DNA from: Gammaproteobacteria bacterium
GTDB taxonomy: Bacteria > Pseudomonadota > Gammaproteobacteria > Steroidobacterales > Steroidobacteraceae
Assembly: GCA_947469285.1 (NCBI GenBank)
Contig: CANIOW010000007.1
Location: forward strand, 43,714-107,713
Direction: 5' to 3'
DNA: 64,000 nt
Shown here piece after piece: positions 8,984 to 19,151 of this stretch (positions are counted from its first letter, which is position 1; every line of letters begins with the position of its first letter). Both the position numbers and the translations under genes were made by a program. The notes beneath the pieces were generated by a model that was given only the letters and a program-made list of their open reading frames with translations, was not told the DNA's origin and made no database searches.

Positions 8984-10084
8984 ATGCTGCACCCCATGCC
9001 CACCTTTACTGCTTTGTTTCGTCGCACCCCACCCCTGCCGTCGGCGGGCACCCGTCGCCGGAGCGCTGGCCGAGGGTTCGTGCTGGCCAGTGCCGTGGCG
9101 GGGCTGATGGTGGCACTCGTCTGGCCCCTGCGGGCACCGTCGGCACCCGTGGTTGGCCTGTATGAAGGCACGGTGGCGGCCACCGATCGCAGCGAACGGG
9201 GCCTGGCGCTGCTCTATCCCGAGGCGCTCAAGCAGGTCGCAGTGCGCGTCACCGGACGCCCTGGCGCGGCCGTCGATCCAGCGCTCGCGGCACTGTTCGC
9301 CGATGCTAATCGGTACGTACAGACCTGGCGTCCCGCCGGCCCGGGTCAGGTGGCCGTGGGTTTCGATGCGCAAGCCGTGGAGGCTGCATTGGCCGGTGCC
9401 GGTCAGCCGCTATGGCCGGCAGACCGTCCCACAGTGTGGGTGGTGCTGGTGCTGGAGCGTTTAGCCAGTAGCGGCGGGTTCACGCGGACGCTCGTCACCA
9501 GCAGCATGACCGGTGAGGAACGGCGTGGTCTTGAGCGGATGGCCCAATGGCGTGGGTTGAACCTGGCTTGGCCGACGTCGGAAGGGGCGCTGGCGGTGAC
9601 AGAGTCCGCCATGGCCGGTCCGTTAGAGAGCCTACTGGCCGCGGCCCGAGAGCAGCGCGCGGAGGCGGTGTTATGGGTGCGCACCAGTGCCACCCCCGGT
9701 ACGGCGACCCAGTGGGCCTTCGCCACGGAGGGCCTGACCCAGCAGGGTCGGGCCGACGGTGGCGTGGGTTTGCAGGCCTTGGCGGATGCTGTGGCCGGTC
9801 GCGACGCAGGTGCCCCCGGGGCTGGGCTGACCCAAGTGAATGTGGTGGTGACGGGCCTTGAAAACTTCCCCGCCTATACCACCGTGATTAATCGGCTAGA
9901 AGCCCAGCCAGCGGTGCGTGACTTGGTGGTCGTGGAGGCCGCTGGCAGTTTTCTGCGCTTACGTTTACGGTTGCGTGGCGATCCGGCAGCGTTGGTGCGC
10001 GTGCTCGCGCAGGAAGGAAGCTTGCTCGTTGACCCGACGGGCACTGGCGGAGATGGTAGTTTGCGGCTGCGACTGCAGCGCTGA
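8984..10084 (+). CDS. DUF2066 family exported protein
   Basis: A 366-residue protein of the DUF2066 family, widely conserved beside purM in gammaproteobacteria and of unknown function. Residues about 20-45 form a hydrophobic signal/anchor ([20 protein letters not shown]). The core carries the typical [34 protein letters not shown] pattern near residues 55-90. A C-terminal region of beta-alpha repeats ends in LRLRLR strands. ATG at 8984 is used; ATG at 8996 is a near-equal alternative. It starts a plus-strand run with a CDP-alcohol phosphatidyltransferase and hda. Confidence 0.85.
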   Translation: MLHPMPTFTALFRRTPPLPSAGTRRRSAGRGFVLASAVAGLMVALVWPLRAPSAPVVGLYEGTVAATDRSERGLALLYPEALKQVAVRVTGRPGAAVDPALAALFADANRYVQTWRPAGPGQVAVGFDAQAVEAALAGAGQPLWPADRPTVWVVLVLERLASSGGFTRTLVTSSMTGEERRGLERMAQWRGLNLAWPTSEGALAVTESAMAGPLESLLAAAREQRAEAVLWVRTSATPGTATQWAFATEGLTQQGRADGGVGLQALADAVAGRDAGAPGAGLTQVNVVVTGLENFPAYTTVINRLEAQPAVRDLVVVEAAGSFLRLRLRLRGDPAALVRVLAQEGSLLVDPTGTGGDGSLRLRLQR

Positions 10085-10108
10085 AGCGGAGGCAGCAAGC
10101 ACACCCTC

Positions 10109-10750
10109 ATGTGGCGACATCTCCCTAATGCCCTGTGCGTCTTACGCATCTTGCTGATCGTACCTATCGCTTGGGCACTGCTGCATGGGGCAGTGTTGAC
10201 GGCACTGGTAGTATTTGCGTTGGCCGCCTTCACTGACGCCCTGGATGGCTTTCTGGCCAAACGTTTCCACTGGGAGTCGGAACTGGGTAAACGCCTCGAT
10301 CCACTGGCCGACAAATTGTTGCTGGTGACCGTGTTCGTGGTTATTGCGCTGCTCGAGTGGGTGCCATTTTGGCTCGCCGCGGCGGCAGTGCTGCGTGACC
10401 TCTTGATCACTGTCGGTGGATTGACCTACCTGTACTTGTACGGCGATCCAAAAGGTCAACCGACGTTTATCAGTAAAGCGAATACGCTGTTGCAGGTGGT
10501 GCTGGTCTTGTGGGTGGTGGGTGCCGCTGCTGGCATTGGCGTGCTGGCCAGCCCAGCTGTTGCGCCGTTGATGGCGGCGCTTGGCGCGCTGACTTTCAGC
10601 ACGACGGTGGTCAGCGGTCTGGATTATGTGTTGACCTATTCGCGCAAGGCGCAAGTGGCGTATCAGGCAAAACGTCTGCCGCAACATCCGGCCACGGCGG
10701 CGGCTACTCAGGCCGCTTCGCGTGTGTCGCCACCGTTAGCCGAAGGCTGA
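10109..10750 (+). CDS. CDP-alcohol phosphatidyltransferase family membrane protein
   Basis: A 213-residue inner-membrane enzyme that joins a CDP-linked lipid to an alcohol acceptor. The family signature is visible near residues 45-70 as DALDGFLAK..G...D...D, with Lys in place of the common Arg after the DG pair. Five or so hydrophobic segments follow the expected topology. The sequence resembles PgsA (phosphatidylglycerophosphate synthase), but the exact acceptor cannot be read from motifs. It sits between the DUF2066 gene and hda, with 4 bp to hda. A separate pssA lies at 15.4 kb. The C-terminus is a Thr/Ala-rich tail. Confidence 0.88.
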   Translation: MWRHLPNALCVLRILLIVPIAWALLHGAVLTALVVFALAAFTDALDGFLAKRFHWESELGKRLDPLADKLLLVTVFVVIALLEWVPFWLAAAAVLRDLLITVGGLTYLYLYGDPKGQPTFISKANTLLQVVLVLWVVGAAAGIGVLASPAVAPLMAALGALTFSTTVVSGLDYVLTYSRKAQVAYQAKRLPQHPATAAATQAASRVSPPLAEG

Positions 10751-10754
10751 GAAC

Positions 10755-11450
10755 GTGGAACAGCTACCTCTCGGCGTGCGTTTGCGCGCCACCGCCGTGT
10801 TTGAGAGTTTCGCGCCGGGTCGTCACGCCGCGTCATTGGCCGCTGTGCGCGACCTGGCGGCCGGCGTTACCACTGCGCCGTTATGGCTCTGGGGAGCTGC
10901 CGGCAGCGGCAAGACGCATCTGCTGCAGGCCGCGCTGGCGGCACCGGCGCCGCAACGCAGCCCGACAGGCGCCGCTTATCTGCCGCTGGGGCGGCCGGGT
11001 TTGCAGCCCGCGATGCTGCAGGGGCTAGAAAACGTTGGCCTGCTAGCGCTCGATGAAGTCGAGGCGGCTGCCGGGCAACCCGCCTTGGAAACAGCGCTGT
11101 TCCATCTATGGAACGGCGTGCTGGAACGGGGGGGGCGCTTGCTGCTCGCTGCCCGCCAGCCACCAGCGGGGCTGGCCATCCAGCTCCCTGATCTGGCCTC
11201 GCGTTTCAGCAGTTGTTTGGTCATGCACCTGCCCGTGCCGGATGACAGCGAGTTGCCAGAGGTGCTGCGTCATCTCGCGGCGCATCGTGGGCTGCAGGTG
11301 GGGCCGGAGGCATCGGCCTGGTTGTTGCGGCGGGTGCGACGCGACACGCATGAGCTCGCCGCCCTGATGGAACGACTGGATGCAGCGGCGCTGGTGGCGC
11401 AGCGCGCGCTTACGGTGCCGTTTTTGCGCGAGGTGCTGGGGGCGGACTGA
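10755..11450 (+). CDS. hda: Hda-type DnaA regulatory inactivator
   Basis: A 231-residue DnaA-related AAA+ protein that, with the DNA clamp, stimulates ATP hydrolysis by DnaA and blocks re-initiation. It shows FESFAPG near the N-terminus, Walker A GAAGSGKTHLL, a Walker B-like ALDEVE segment, sensor-like LASRFS and the C-terminal helical lid with RDTHELAALMERLD. It lacks the DnaA DNA-binding domain IV, as expected. The start is GTG at 10755. Placement after DUF2066 genes is conserved in gammaproteobacteria. Its end overlaps the convergent DUF2069 gene by about 40 bp. Confidence 0.92.
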   Translation: MEQLPLGVRLRATAVFESFAPGRHAASLAAVRDLAAGVTTAPLWLWGAAGSGKTHLLQAALAAPAPQRSPTGAAYLPLGRPGLQPAMLQGLENVGLLALDEVEAAAGQPALETALFHLWNGVLERGGRLLLAARQPPAGLAIQLPDLASRFSSCLVMHLPVPDDSELPEVLRHLAAHRGLQVGPEASAWLLRRVRRDTHELAALMERLDAAALVAQRALTVPFLREVLGAD

Positions 11451-11787
11451 GTCGCAGCCAGGCGGCAGCGCCGATGAACACGGCGAAGGCGGCGAATAGC
11501 GTGATGGCCGCAAAAGTGTGCGCGCCTGGGTTGGCGAGCAGTTCCATCAGGGCATAGGCGAGGGTGGGCGCAGCGAGGATGGCTGCTAGTACATGCGCAC
11601 GGCGGTTACCGCGCCAGACTAGTGGCCACAACACCAGCCACGGCCCCACCGTGAACGCGATGGCCAGTACAGCACCCGTCGGCTGCAGCCGCAGGCTGTG
11701 CCAGAGCGTTAACGTGGCGACCAGGGTGGCCCAGGAAAGCTGTAGCCATTGCCTGGCTCGTGTGGCCAGTGCCCGAGTGTGCGTCAT
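11410..11787 (-). CDS. DUF2069 family membrane protein
   Basis: A 125-residue inner-membrane protein with four hydrophobic segments, matching the DUF2069 pattern; function unknown. I chose ATG at 11787. It overlaps the wrbA stop by 4 bp (ATGA coupling), and the open frame upstream of it is low-complexity Arg-rich sequence antisense to wrbA. DUF2069 next to wrbA is a recurrent gammaproteobacterial arrangement. Its 3' end overlaps hda on the opposite strand. Confidence 0.82.
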   Translation of the reverse strand: MTHTRALATRARQWLQLSWATLVATLTLWHSLRLQPTGAVLAIAFTVGPWLVLWPLVWRGNRRAHVLAAILAAPTLAYALMELLANPGAHTFAAITLFAAFAVFIGAAAWLRLSPPPAPRAKTAP

Positions 11788-12389
11788 GTGCTTGTCCGCA
11801 GTCGACGGGCCAGGTCCGCTACGCGAGCGCCTAAGGCGCGCGCGAGGTGTTGCTCGTCGGCACTGAGTACGCCTTGGGTGGCGGCGGTGTCGCCCACGTG
11901 ACCGGCGCCATAGGGCCCGCCACCGGTGAGAGTGTTCCGTAGCACCGGGTCGGTGTAGGGGAGGCCAACCAGCACCGCGCCGTGATGTAGCAGCGGCACC
12001 ATCATGGTCAATAGCGTACTTTCCTGACCACCATGGGCGGTCTGCGAGCTGGTGAAAACGCCGGCCGGCTTGCCTTCGAGCGCACCACCCCACCATTGGG
12101 CGCTGGTGGAGTCGATGAAATGTTTGAGGGGTGCCGCCATGTTGCCAAAGCGGGTGGGACTGCCGAGGACCAGACCGGCGCATTCCGCCAGATCTGCCGG
12201 CAGGACGTAGGGCGGGCCGTCCGTCGGCACGGCGGGTTGGGGTTCGCTGATGACTGTGACCACCGGCGGCACCGTGCGCAAACGAGCGCTCATTCCCGCG
12301 ACGGACTCGATGCCGCGACAGACTTGGCGTGCCAAGGCGGCGGTGCTGCCGTGGCGTGAGTAATACAACACCAGGATCTCTATCGTCAT
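11784..12389 (-). CDS. wrbA: NAD(P)H:quinone oxidoreductase, WrbA family flavoprotein
   Basis: A 201-residue flavodoxin-like enzyme for two-electron reduction of quinones. The FMN loop YYSRHGSTAALA is near residue 10, GSPTRFGNMAAPLKHFIDST near 80, and SSQTAHGGQESTLL near 110, all WrbA hallmarks. ATG at 12389 is preceded by AGGAAG at good spacing; the 36-residue upstream extension is rejected. It is translationally coupled to the DUF2069 gene. Confidence 0.93.
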   Translation of the reverse strand: MTIEILVLYYSRHGSTAALARQVCRGIESVAGMSARLRTVPPVVTVISEPQPAVPTDGPPYVLPADLAECAGLVLGSPTRFGNMAAPLKHFIDSTSAQWWGGALEGKPAGVFTSSQTAHGGQESTLLTMMVPLLHHGAVLVGLPYTDPVLRNTLTGGGPYGAGHVGDTAATQGVLSADEQHLARALGARVADLARRLRTST

Positions 12390-12572
12390 GAACTTCCTCG
12401 TCTTTTTAGCGGCATCTACGCCCAATTGTGACCAGTTGCTGCTTTCACGCAACGCATTTCGATGGGCTCCCTTGCCGGGTCTGTGGCCCTGCCGCAAAAG
12501 AGTGTCTTGACGGGCGGGTCAGGCCGCTAGTAGCGTCGGGTTAGCCGTCTTCTGCGGCGTGACCATCATGGC

Positions 12573-12917
12573 ATGAATTCATACCACTATCGTCTGCTCC
12601 CGGGGTCGCTGTGCTGTCTGCTAGCACTGTCGGCGGCTGGCTGTGCCTCCGTGCCGGCACAGGAGATGAGCGACGCGCGTCAGGCCATTCATGCTGCCCA
12701 GAGTGCGGGCGCGGCGCAGGTGGTGCCCGGCACGCTGAGCGAAGCGCAAAGTCGCTTGAAAGCCGCGGAAGAAGCGCTGCGGCTGCACCAGTTTCGCGAT
12801 GCGCGGCGTGAGGCTGAACAGGCCAACCGGCGTGCCCGGGAGGCCTTGCGCGCTACCGAGGCACAGCCGAAGGACGGATCAATCTCCGCACCAACGCAGT
12901 TGCCCTCACCGCGGTAA
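12573..12917 (+). CDS. DUF4398-type small lipoprotein
   Basis: A 114-residue putative lipoprotein. It has an N-terminal signal with lipobox LSAAGC and Cys near residue 24. The rest is a highly charged helix with repeated Ala/Glu/Arg residues (EMSDARQAIHAAQSAGA, LSEAQSRLKAAEEALR) that matches the DUF4398 pattern and is likely coiled-coil. Function is unknown; such proteins are often attached to the outer membrane. It stands alone, convergent with the lytic transglycosylase gene 21 bp away. Confidence 0.78.
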   Translation: MNSYHYRLLPGSLCCLLALSAAGCASVPAQEMSDARQAIHAAQSAGAAQVVPGTLSEAQSRLKAAEEALRLHQFRDARREAEQANRRAREALRATEAQPKDGSISAPTQLPSPR

Positions 12918-12938
12918 CAGGCAACGGCTGGTGGTGCG

Positions 12939-13559
12939 CTAGCCGCGCCAGCGACTGGCCAGTCGTGACAGCACCAGGTCTGGATATTGGCGGCGGCCGA
13001 GGCTGCCGTTGTAGCGCGCCAGCGCGCGCACATAGTCGTTGCGCTCGATATACAGGTAGTAGCCAAGAATCTCCGCACCGAGGCGGATGTTAAAGTCGGC
13101 ATCACCGAACAAGCGGTTTTCAACGCCCAGTTCGCGTGGCCAGAATGGCATCACTTGCATTAAGCCCACCGCGCCTGCCGATGAAACCGCATAGCGGTCA
13201 AAACGGCTCTCTACGTCCATGACGGCCAGCAGCAGTTCCGGCGGCATGCGCAACGCAAACCGCTTGTCGCCACGGTATTCGCGCATGACCCGATGGGCAT
13301 GGCAGTAGGCGTGACTGAGGATCTGGCGACGCTGTGCGATGTCGTGAACGAACTGTGCCAGTTGCTGCTCATGCAGCTTAAAGAACACGGCCTCGTCAAA
13401 GCGGTCGGCGAAGGCATGGCAGCTGCTGTTGCCGAGCGCCGCTTGTAGCAGCGGGCCCAGCGCTGCGTCCTGCTGTGCGCCGGTGGTGTAGGTGGCCGTC
13501 CTCGCCGTGGGAGCGGCGAGGGCCAGCAGCAGGATCAGGACATAAGCGCTGCGTGGCAT
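12939..13559 (-). CDS. Lytic transglycosylase (SLT-domain) protein
   Basis: A 206-residue exported murein lyase. An N-terminal signal peptide (residues 1-21) precedes a helical region. The SLT catalytic domain starts near residue 110 with the Glu in AVMDVESRFDRYAVSSAGA, followed by GLMQVMPFW and, near the end, ALARYNGSLG. The domain is of the Slt/MltC-like goose-lysozyme fold. Its ATG overlaps the proS stop by one base, so it is translationally coupled to proS; the functional reason for that pairing is not evident. Confidence 0.9.
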   Translation of the reverse strand: MPRSAYVLILLLALAAPTARTATYTTGAQQDAALGPLLQAALGNSSCHAFADRFDEAVFFKLHEQQLAQFVHDIAQRRQILSHAYCHAHRVMREYRGDKRFALRMPPELLLAVMDVESRFDRYAVSSAGAVGLMQVMPFWPRELGVENRLFGDADFNIRLGAEILGYYLYIERNDYVRALARYNGSLGRRQYPDLVLSRLASRWRG

Positions 13560-15277
13560 CAGCGCCCGATGCGCTCTTGCAAGAAAGCCAGTGCGCCTTC
13601 CAGCGGCATGGCCTCGTTGTCACTGGCGCGGCGATGGCGATATTCCAGCGTGCCGGCTTCCAAGCCGCGTTCGGCCACGACCACCCGATGCGGAATGCCC
13701 CACAGTTCGGCATCAGCAAATTTCACACCCGGCCGCGCGTCGCGGTCGTCGATCAGGACCTCGACACCGGCCGCCTGCAGTTGTGCGTAGAGCTTTTCCG
13801 CTACCTCGCTGACGCGCGGGCTTCTGGCGGCGTTTAACGGCACCACCACCACCTGATACGGAGCGATGGGTTCTGGCCAGACGATGCCGCGTTCGTCATG
13901 ATTTTGTTCGATCGCAGCAGCCACCACGCGGGTCACGCCAATGCCGTAACAGCCCATGAACGGGACGGCATCCTTGCCTTGATCGTCGAGCACGGTGGCT
14001 TTCATCGTCGCGCTGTATTTCTGCCCCAGCTGGAAGATATGGCCGACTTCAATGCCGCGGACAAGACGCAGTTGGCCAGTGCCGGTAGGGCTTGGGTCGC
14101 CGTCGACGACATTGCGCAGATCGGTGATGATCGGCTCCGGCAGGTCGCGTCCCCAGTTCACGCCGCTCAGGTGCACGTCTTTGCGGTTGGCGCCGCAGAC
14201 AAAGTCGGCCAGTGCCGCCGCCGAGTGGTCGGCAAAGACTTTGACGCCCCGCGCAGCCAGACCGACCGGGCCGATGAAGCCGGGTTCGCAGCCGATGACC
14301 TCCAGGATGCGTTCCGGTGCTGCCAGATGCAGCGGATTGGCCACGCCCGGCAGTTTTTGCGCTTTGATGGCGTTCAGTTCGTGGTCGCCACGCAAGCACA
14401 GCGCCACCAGTTGCCCATCCTCACCGTCGACCACGAGAGTTTTCAGCACTGTGGCGGCGGTACAAGCCAGCAAGGCGGTGAGCGTCTCGATGGTCTTGGT
14501 GCGCGGCGTGTCGATATCCGTGACCGGGCGTGTGGCCGGGCCGCGGGGGGTGGCCGGGGCCATGGCCTCGGCTTTTTCGACGTTGGCCGCATAGTCATCG
14601 CCGTCCGAGAAGGCGATCGCGTCCTCCCCGGAGTCCGCCAGGACGTGGAATTCCTGCGAGCCGGTGCCGCCAATGCTGCCGGTGTCGGCCTGCACGGCAC
14701 GGAAAGTCAGCCCCATGCGGGTGAAGATGGCCGTGTAGGCGCGGTACATCGCCGCATAGCCGCGCTGCAGGCAGGCTTCGTCCAGATGGAAGCTGTAGGC
14801 GTCCTTCATGAGGAATTCACGGGCGCGCATCACGCCGAAGCGCGGCCGCACTTCGTCGCGGAACTTCAGCTGGATCTGGTAAAAATTCACCGGCAGCTGG
14901 CGGTAACTGTGTAGCTCGCGGCGCGCCAGGTCGGTGACCACTTCCTCATGGGTCGGGCCATAGACATATTCGCGTTGATGGCGGTCCTTAAAACGCAGCA
15001 GTTCCGGTCCAAACTGGCCCCAACGACCCGATTCCATCCACAGCTCCGCTGGCTGCGTGGTGGGCATGAGTATCTCCAGGGCGCCGGCGCGGTCCATTTC
15101 TTCGCGCACGATGGTTTCCACCTTGCGCAGGACCCGCAGACCCATCGGCAGCCAGGTATATTGCCCGGCCGACAGTCGCCGAATGAGGCCTGCGCGAAGC
15201 ATGAGCTGGTGGGAAATGACCTCCGCCTCAGCGGGGACTTCCTTAAGGTTGGCGATGGGGTACTGGGACAGGCGCAT
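13559..15277 (-). CDS. proS: Prolyl-tRNA synthetase
   Basis: A 572-residue class II aminoacyl-tRNA synthetase that charges tRNA-Pro, identical in length to the E. coli enzyme. The start ATG at 15277 gives [20 protein letters not shown], the canonical N-terminus; an upstream TTG is less likely. Visible segments: motif 1/2 region with TNEEV-like [41 protein letters not shown], an INS editing domain at about 220-400, and the C-terminal anticodon-binding domain. lytic transglycosylase follows directly. Confidence 0.98.
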   Translation of the reverse strand: MRLSQYPIANLKEVPAEAEVISHQLMLRAGLIRRLSAGQYTWLPMGLRVLRKVETIVREEMDRAGALEILMPTTQPAELWMESGRWGQFGPELLRFKDRHQREYVYGPTHEEVVTDLARRELHSYRQLPVNFYQIQLKFRDEVRPRFGVMRAREFLMKDAYSFHLDEACLQRGYAAMYRAYTAIFTRMGLTFRAVQADTGSIGGTGSQEFHVLADSGEDAIAFSDGDDYAANVEKAEAMAPATPRGPATRPVTDIDTPRTKTIETLTALLACTAATVLKTLVVDGEDGQLVALCLRGDHELNAIKAQKLPGVANPLHLAAPERILEVIGCEPGFIGPVGLAARGVKVFADHSAAALADFVCGANRKDVHLSGVNWGRDLPEPIITDLRNVVDGDPSPTGTGQLRLVRGIEVGHIFQLGQKYSATMKATVLDDQGKDAVPFMGCYGIGVTRVVAAAIEQNHDERGIVWPEPIAPYQVVVVPLNAARSPRVSEVAEKLYAQLQAAGVEVLIDDRDARPGVKFADAELWGIPHRVVVAERGLEAGTLEYRHRRASDNEAMPLEGALAFLQERIGR

Positions 15278-15373
15278 ACGGGGCAATCTCGGCTGAAGTG
15301 AGCGTAGTGCGTCAGTTTAGCCGAGGTGCAGTATCATTCCCCGGCCTTTCCCACCCAACGACCGGGACGCCAC

Positions 15374-16150
15374 ATGCAAGCTGAAGAGCCTGGCCGCCCC
15401 AGACGCGCCATTTACCTCCTGCCGAATTTACTGACCACCACCGCCTTGTTCGGTGGGTTTTACGGCATTGTGGCCGCTATTGGCGGCAATTTCGAACGCG
15501 CAGCCTTGTCACTGTTCGTGGCTGCCGTGTTTGACGGCCTAGACGGGCGCGTGGCCCGCTGGACCAAGACCGAGAGTGCTTTTGGTAAAGAGTACGACAG
15601 CCTGTCCGACATGGTGTCGTTCGGGGTGGCTCCGGCGCTGATTAGCTACCAGTGGGGCATTGCCGGCATCGCTGACTACGGCACGGCTTGGGCGCGCTTC
15701 GGCTGGTTGGCCGCCTTTTTCTATGCGGTGGCGGCGGCGCTGCGCCTGGCGCGTTTTAATACCCGTACGGGCTCGGTCGACAAGCGCTATTTCGAGGGAT
15801 TGCCCTCGCCAGCAGCAGCGGCCTTGGTGGCCAGCTTCATTTGGACGGCGGATACCTTTGACTTGGGCCATCAGGCGGGTCTGGCGGGTCTGGCGCTGGG
15901 GTTTGGTGTGACGGCCTTGGCCGGTGCTCTGATGGTCAGCCAGTTTGCTTATCCGAGCTTTAAAAACGTGGGGGCCACCAAGCGGGTGCGCTTTGCTTCA
16001 TTACTCTTGGTGCCACTCACGTTTATGGCCATCGCAGCCAACCCACCGGCCATGTTGCTGGCTTTCAGCGGCACCTTCGCGCTCTCGGCGCCCCTGTTGT
16101 GGGCCTTCCGGCGCTTGCGCCGCCGCCCACGCGAGGCGGGTGAAGGCTGA
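15374..16150 (+). CDS. pssA: CDP-diacylglycerol-serine O-phosphatidyltransferase
   Basis: A 258-residue membrane enzyme that makes phosphatidylserine, the precursor of phosphatidylethanolamine. The CDP-alcohol phosphotransferase motif is clear near residue 55: DGLDGRVAR..........G.EYDSLSD. Further landmarks are SFGVAPALI and FEGLPSPAAAA, typical of the type II (Bacillus-like) PssA subclass. About eight hydrophobic segments are present. ATG at 15374 precedes a short basic N-terminus. The uracil-DNA glycosylase gene follows 2 bp after its stop. Confidence 0.92.
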   Translation: MQAEEPGRPRRAIYLLPNLLTTTALFGGFYGIVAAIGGNFERAALSLFVAAVFDGLDGRVARWTKTESAFGKEYDSLSDMVSFGVAPALISYQWGIAGIADYGTAWARFGWLAAFFYAVAAALRLARFNTRTGSVDKRYFEGLPSPAAAALVASFIWTADTFDLGHQAGLAGLALGFGVTALAGALMVSQFAYPSFKNVGATKRVRFASLLLVPLTFMAIAANPPAMLLAFSGTFALSAPLLWAFRRLRRRPREAGEG

Positions 16151-16152
16151 TC

Positions 16153-16920
16153 ATGGACGCGCGGCGGCTCGCCTACCTCGAGGCGATGGGAATCGACGCC
16201 TATGCGCGGCGCGGCGCCGTGACGCCGCCGCCGCCGGTGGTGTCGTCCCCGGCGGAGCGTTCGCCCGTGGTGGCCCAGTCTCCTGGGGCGCGGTCACCAG
16301 TGACGGCCCAGCGGGTCGCTGAGCAGGCTCCTGCCACGGGCGCGCACCCCGCTGGTGCTCTGTCGTGGGAAGCGCTGACGGCTGCCGTGCCGGGTTGTAC
16401 CCGCTGTGGTCTGTGTGAGGCGCGTACGCAAACGGTGTTTGGTGCGGGCGCAGGTCAGGCGCGCTGGATGATCATCGGTGAGGCACCGACGGCTGAAGAT
16501 GACCGTCTGGGCGAAGTGTTCAGCGGTCGTGCCGGCGAGCTGCTCACTTCCATGCTCAAAGCCTGTGGTCTGGCGCGGGAAGATGTCTATTTGGCTAACG
16601 TGCTGAAGTGCCGCCCGCCAGACAACCGTGATCCGACGCCTGCAGAGGTGGCGGAATGTCTGCCTTACCTCATGAACCAGATCACGCTGGTGAATCCGGC
16701 GCTGATCCTGTGCGTAGGGCGAGTGGCGGCACAATACCTGCTCGGTACTGCAGAGCCCCTCAGCAAATTACGCGGTCAAGTGCATACCTTGGGTCCGGGT
16801 GCCTGGCCGCTGGTGGTTACTTATCACCCCGCCTATCTGCTGCGTTCGCCCAGCGACAAGCGCGCCGCATGGGAAGACTTGCAGTACGCCATGGCGCAGG
16901 TGCCGCCGGTGGTGGCCTGA
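16153..16920 (+). CDS. Uracil-DNA glycosylase, family 4 (Fe-S)
   Basis: A 255-residue DNA repair enzyme removing uracil from DNA. Residues 1-75 are a Pro/Ala/Val-rich, low-complexity region of unknown role. The catalytic domain has four Cys for a [4Fe-4S] cluster: CTRCG pair, KCRPPDNRDP and an EC four to five turns later. The active-site motif GEAPTAEDDRLGEVFSG is near residue 112 and the HPAYLLRSP motif near 225. These define the family 4 (UdgA) group. It is followed by rimI after 12 bp, a common gammaproteobacterial pairing. Confidence 0.93.
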   Translation: MDARRLAYLEAMGIDAYARRGAVTPPPPVVSSPAERSPVVAQSPGARSPVTAQRVAEQAPATGAHPAGALSWEALTAAVPGCTRCGLCEARTQTVFGAGAGQARWMIIGEAPTAEDDRLGEVFSGRAGELLTSMLKACGLAREDVYLANVLKCRPPDNRDPTPAEVAECLPYLMNQITLVNPALILCVGRVAAQYLLGTAEPLSKLRGQVHTLGPGAWPLVVTYHPAYLLRSPSDKRAAWEDLQYAMAQVPPVVA

Positions 16921-16932
16921 GGTGCGCTACTG

Positions 16933-17484
16933 ATGGCGCCGCAGTCCACTGATACCGCGCGTCCCGCGGCGCGTGCTGTGGCGCCGGCGGGTCTGCGTCA
17001 GCGTCGCATGCGCGAAACCGACTTGCCAGCGGTGGTGGCCATTGAGAACGAAGGCTACGCTTTCCCGTGGAGCGAAGAGATCCTGCGCGACTGCTTGCGC
17101 GCTGGCTACACCTGCCGGGTGCTGGATGATCGCGATGGCGTTTGCGGTTACGGCATCCTCTCAATGGGAGCCGGCGAGGCGCATGTGCTGAATATTTGCA
17201 TCGATGCCTCGCTGCGCGGTAGTGGCGCGGGTCGTCGCTTGCTGTACTGGCTGTTGCATCGTGCACAAGCGGCAGGCAGCGAGGCAGCCTTTCTCGAAGT
17301 GCGGCCGAGCAATGTGGCCGCGGTCCGGCTCTATGAGAGCAGCGGTTTCAAACAAGTGGGTCTGCGCCGCGGCTACTATCAAGCAGTGGGTGGGCGCGAG
17401 GACGCACTGGTGTATCGTCTGGGCCTGCTGGAGTGGCCCGAGCCGGGCGTGGTTGTGACCGCACCGCTGCCTGGCGAGCCTTAG
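16933..17484 (+). CDS. rimI: Ribosomal protein S18-alanine N-acetyltransferase
   Basis: A 183-residue GNAT-fold acetyltransferase. The RimI signature is present: NIEGYAFPW-like segment [12 protein letters not shown] near residue 38, [19 protein letters not shown] acetyl-CoA binding loop near 90, and [18 protein letters not shown] near 120. It acetylates the N-terminus of ribosomal protein S18. A Ala/Pro-rich 20-residue N-terminal extension may be artefactual; the conserved part begins near the [14 protein letters not shown] segment. Confidence 0.92.
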   Translation: MAPQSTDTARPAARAVAPAGLRQRRMRETDLPAVVAIENEGYAFPWSEEILRDCLRAGYTCRVLDDRDGVCGYGILSMGAGEAHVLNICIDASLRGSGAGRRLLYWLLHRAQAAGSEAAFLEVRPSNVAAVRLYESSGFKQVGLRRGYYQAVGGREDALVYRLGLLEWPEPGVVVTAPLPGEP

Positions 17485-17579
17485 CCATTGCGTCCCCGGC
17501 CTGCGGCTCGTTCGCGGCACCTTTTGTTTGCGGCCAAGCGCCGTCTTGTTACCCCTTCTCCGTACGGATTCCACACCCC

Positions 17580-19151
17580 ATGTCGCTCCCGCGCCGCACC
17601 TTTGCCATCATTTCTCATCCGGACGCCGGCAAGACCACGCTGACTGAGAAACTGCTGTTGTTCGGTGGTGCCATCCAGATGGCCGGTACCGTGAAGGGTC
17701 GTAAGGCCGCGCGTCACGCCACTTCGGACTGGATGGCGCTCGAGCAGCAGCGCGGCATTTCCGTGACTTCATCCGTGATGCAGTTTCCTTACCGCGACCA
17801 CCTGATTAATCTGCTCGACACCCCCGGCCACGAAGATTTCAGTGAAGACACCTATCGCACGCTCACTGCCGTGGACAGCGCGTTGCTGGTGATTGACTGT
17901 GCCAAGGGCGTAGAAGAGCGCACGGTGAAACTGATGGATGTCTGCCGTCTGCGCGACACCCCCATCATGACGTTCATTAACAAACTGGACCGCGAGGGCC
18001 GCCCGCCCATCGAGCTGATGGACGAAGTGGAACAGGTGCTGAAGCTGCGCTGCACGCCGGTCACCTGGCCGATCGGCATGGGGCGCCGCCTGAAAGGCAT
18101 TTATCATTTACTGGAAGACCGCATCTACGCCTATGAGGCCGCAGAAAAAGGCCGTGCCGGCACCAACCTGATCATCGACGGTCTGGCGTCTGCAGCGGCC
18201 AGCGAATTTCTGGGGGATGACGCGCGCGAGTTCCGTGACGAGGTGGAATTGGTGCGGGGCGCTACGCCAACATTCGATGCTGCGGAGTATTTGGCGGCGA
18301 AGCTGACGCCGGTATTTTTTGGCAGCGCGATCAGCAATTTTGGCGTGGAAGAATTGCTGAACACTTTCGTGGCGCAGGCGCCAGGGCCGCGCCCGCGCGC
18401 TACCACGACGCGCGAAGTGCAGCCAGAGGAAGCCAAGTTGACGGGCTTTGTGTTTAAGATTCAGGCCAATATGGATCCGTCCCATCGCGACCGCATCGCT
18501 TTTATGCGACTGTGCAGCGGTCAGTACCTGCGTGGCATGAAGCTTTACCATGTCCGCCTCGGCAAGGAAGTCCGGGTGGCCGACGCGCTGACCTTTATGG
18601 CTGCCGACCGCCAGACGGCGGATGAAGCGCATGCGGGCGACATTATTGGCCTGCACAACCACGGCACCATCGGTATTGGCGATACCTTCACCGAAGGCGA
18701 GAAGCTGTCGTTCACCGGTATTCCCAACTTTGCGCCAGAGATTTTTCGGCGCGCGGTGCTCAAAGATCCGCTGCGCATGAAAGCTTTGCAAAAAGGCTTG
18801 GCGCAGTTATGCGAGGAAGGCGCTACGCAGTTGTTCAAGCCGCTGCGCAATAATGACCTGATTCTCGGTGCGGTCGGCCAGTTGCAATTCGACGTGGTAG
18901 CCTTTCGCTTGCAGGACGAATATGGGGTGCAGTGCATCTTCGAGCCGATTGGCGTCGCAACGGCTCGGTGGGTGCGCTGTGGGGACGATAAAAAGCTCGC
19001 GGAATTTCGCGAAAGAGCCTACGAGTACCTGTCCATGGACCATGCTGGTGAACTGGTGTATCTGGCGCCCACGCGTGTCAATCTGTCGCTGACCCAAGAG
19101 CGCTGGCCCGGTGTGACCTTCCGCGAGACGCGCGAGCATCTGGCGGCATGA
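17580..19151 (+). CDS. prfC: Peptide chain release factor 3
   Basis: A 523-residue translational GTPase that recycles RF1/RF2 from the ribosome. G1 is [15 protein letters not shown] near residue 15, G2 includes [13 protein letters not shown]3 is [12 protein letters not shown], and G4 is NKLDREGR. The length matches RF3 (about 527-529). I chose ATG at 17580 to begin [19 protein letters not shown]; the 49-residue upstream open frame overlaps the rimI tail and is not supported. It overlaps the next gene by 4 bp (ATGA). Confidence 0.97.
   Translation: MSLPRRTFAIISHPDAGKTTLTEKLLLFGGAIQMAGTVKGRKAARHATSDWMALEQQRGISVTSSVMQFPYRDHLINLLDTPGHEDFSEDTYRTLTAVDSALLVIDCAKGVEERTVKLMDVCRLRDTPIMTFINKLDREGRPPIELMDEVEQVLKLRCTPVTWPIGMGRRLKGIYHLLEDRIYAYEAAEKGRAGTNLIIDGLASAAASEFLGDDAREFRDEVELVRGATPTFDAAEYLAAKLTPVFFGSAISNFGVEELLNTFVAQAPGPRPRATTTREVQPEEAKLTGFVFKIQANMDPSHRDRIAFMRLCSGQYLRGMKLYHVRLGKEVRVADALTFMAADRQTADEAHAGDIIGLHNHGTIGIGDTFTEGEKLSFTGIPNFAPEIFRRAVLKDPLRMKALQKGLAQLCEEGATQLFKPLRNNDLILGAVGQLQFDVVAFRLQDEYGVQCIFEPIGVATARWVRCGDDKKLAEFRERAYEYLSMDHAGELVYLAPTRVNLSLTQERWPGVTFRETREHLAA

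Noticed and set aside
11788..12183. Longer N-terminus for the DUF2069 gene (to 12183)
   Set aside because: The added 132 residues are Arg/His-rich antisense sequence of wrbA; ATG 11787 couples with the wrbA stop.
17433..17579. Extended RF3 N-terminus
   Set aside because: RF3 begins with [23 protein letters not shown] sequence; the extra part overlaps the rimI tail.
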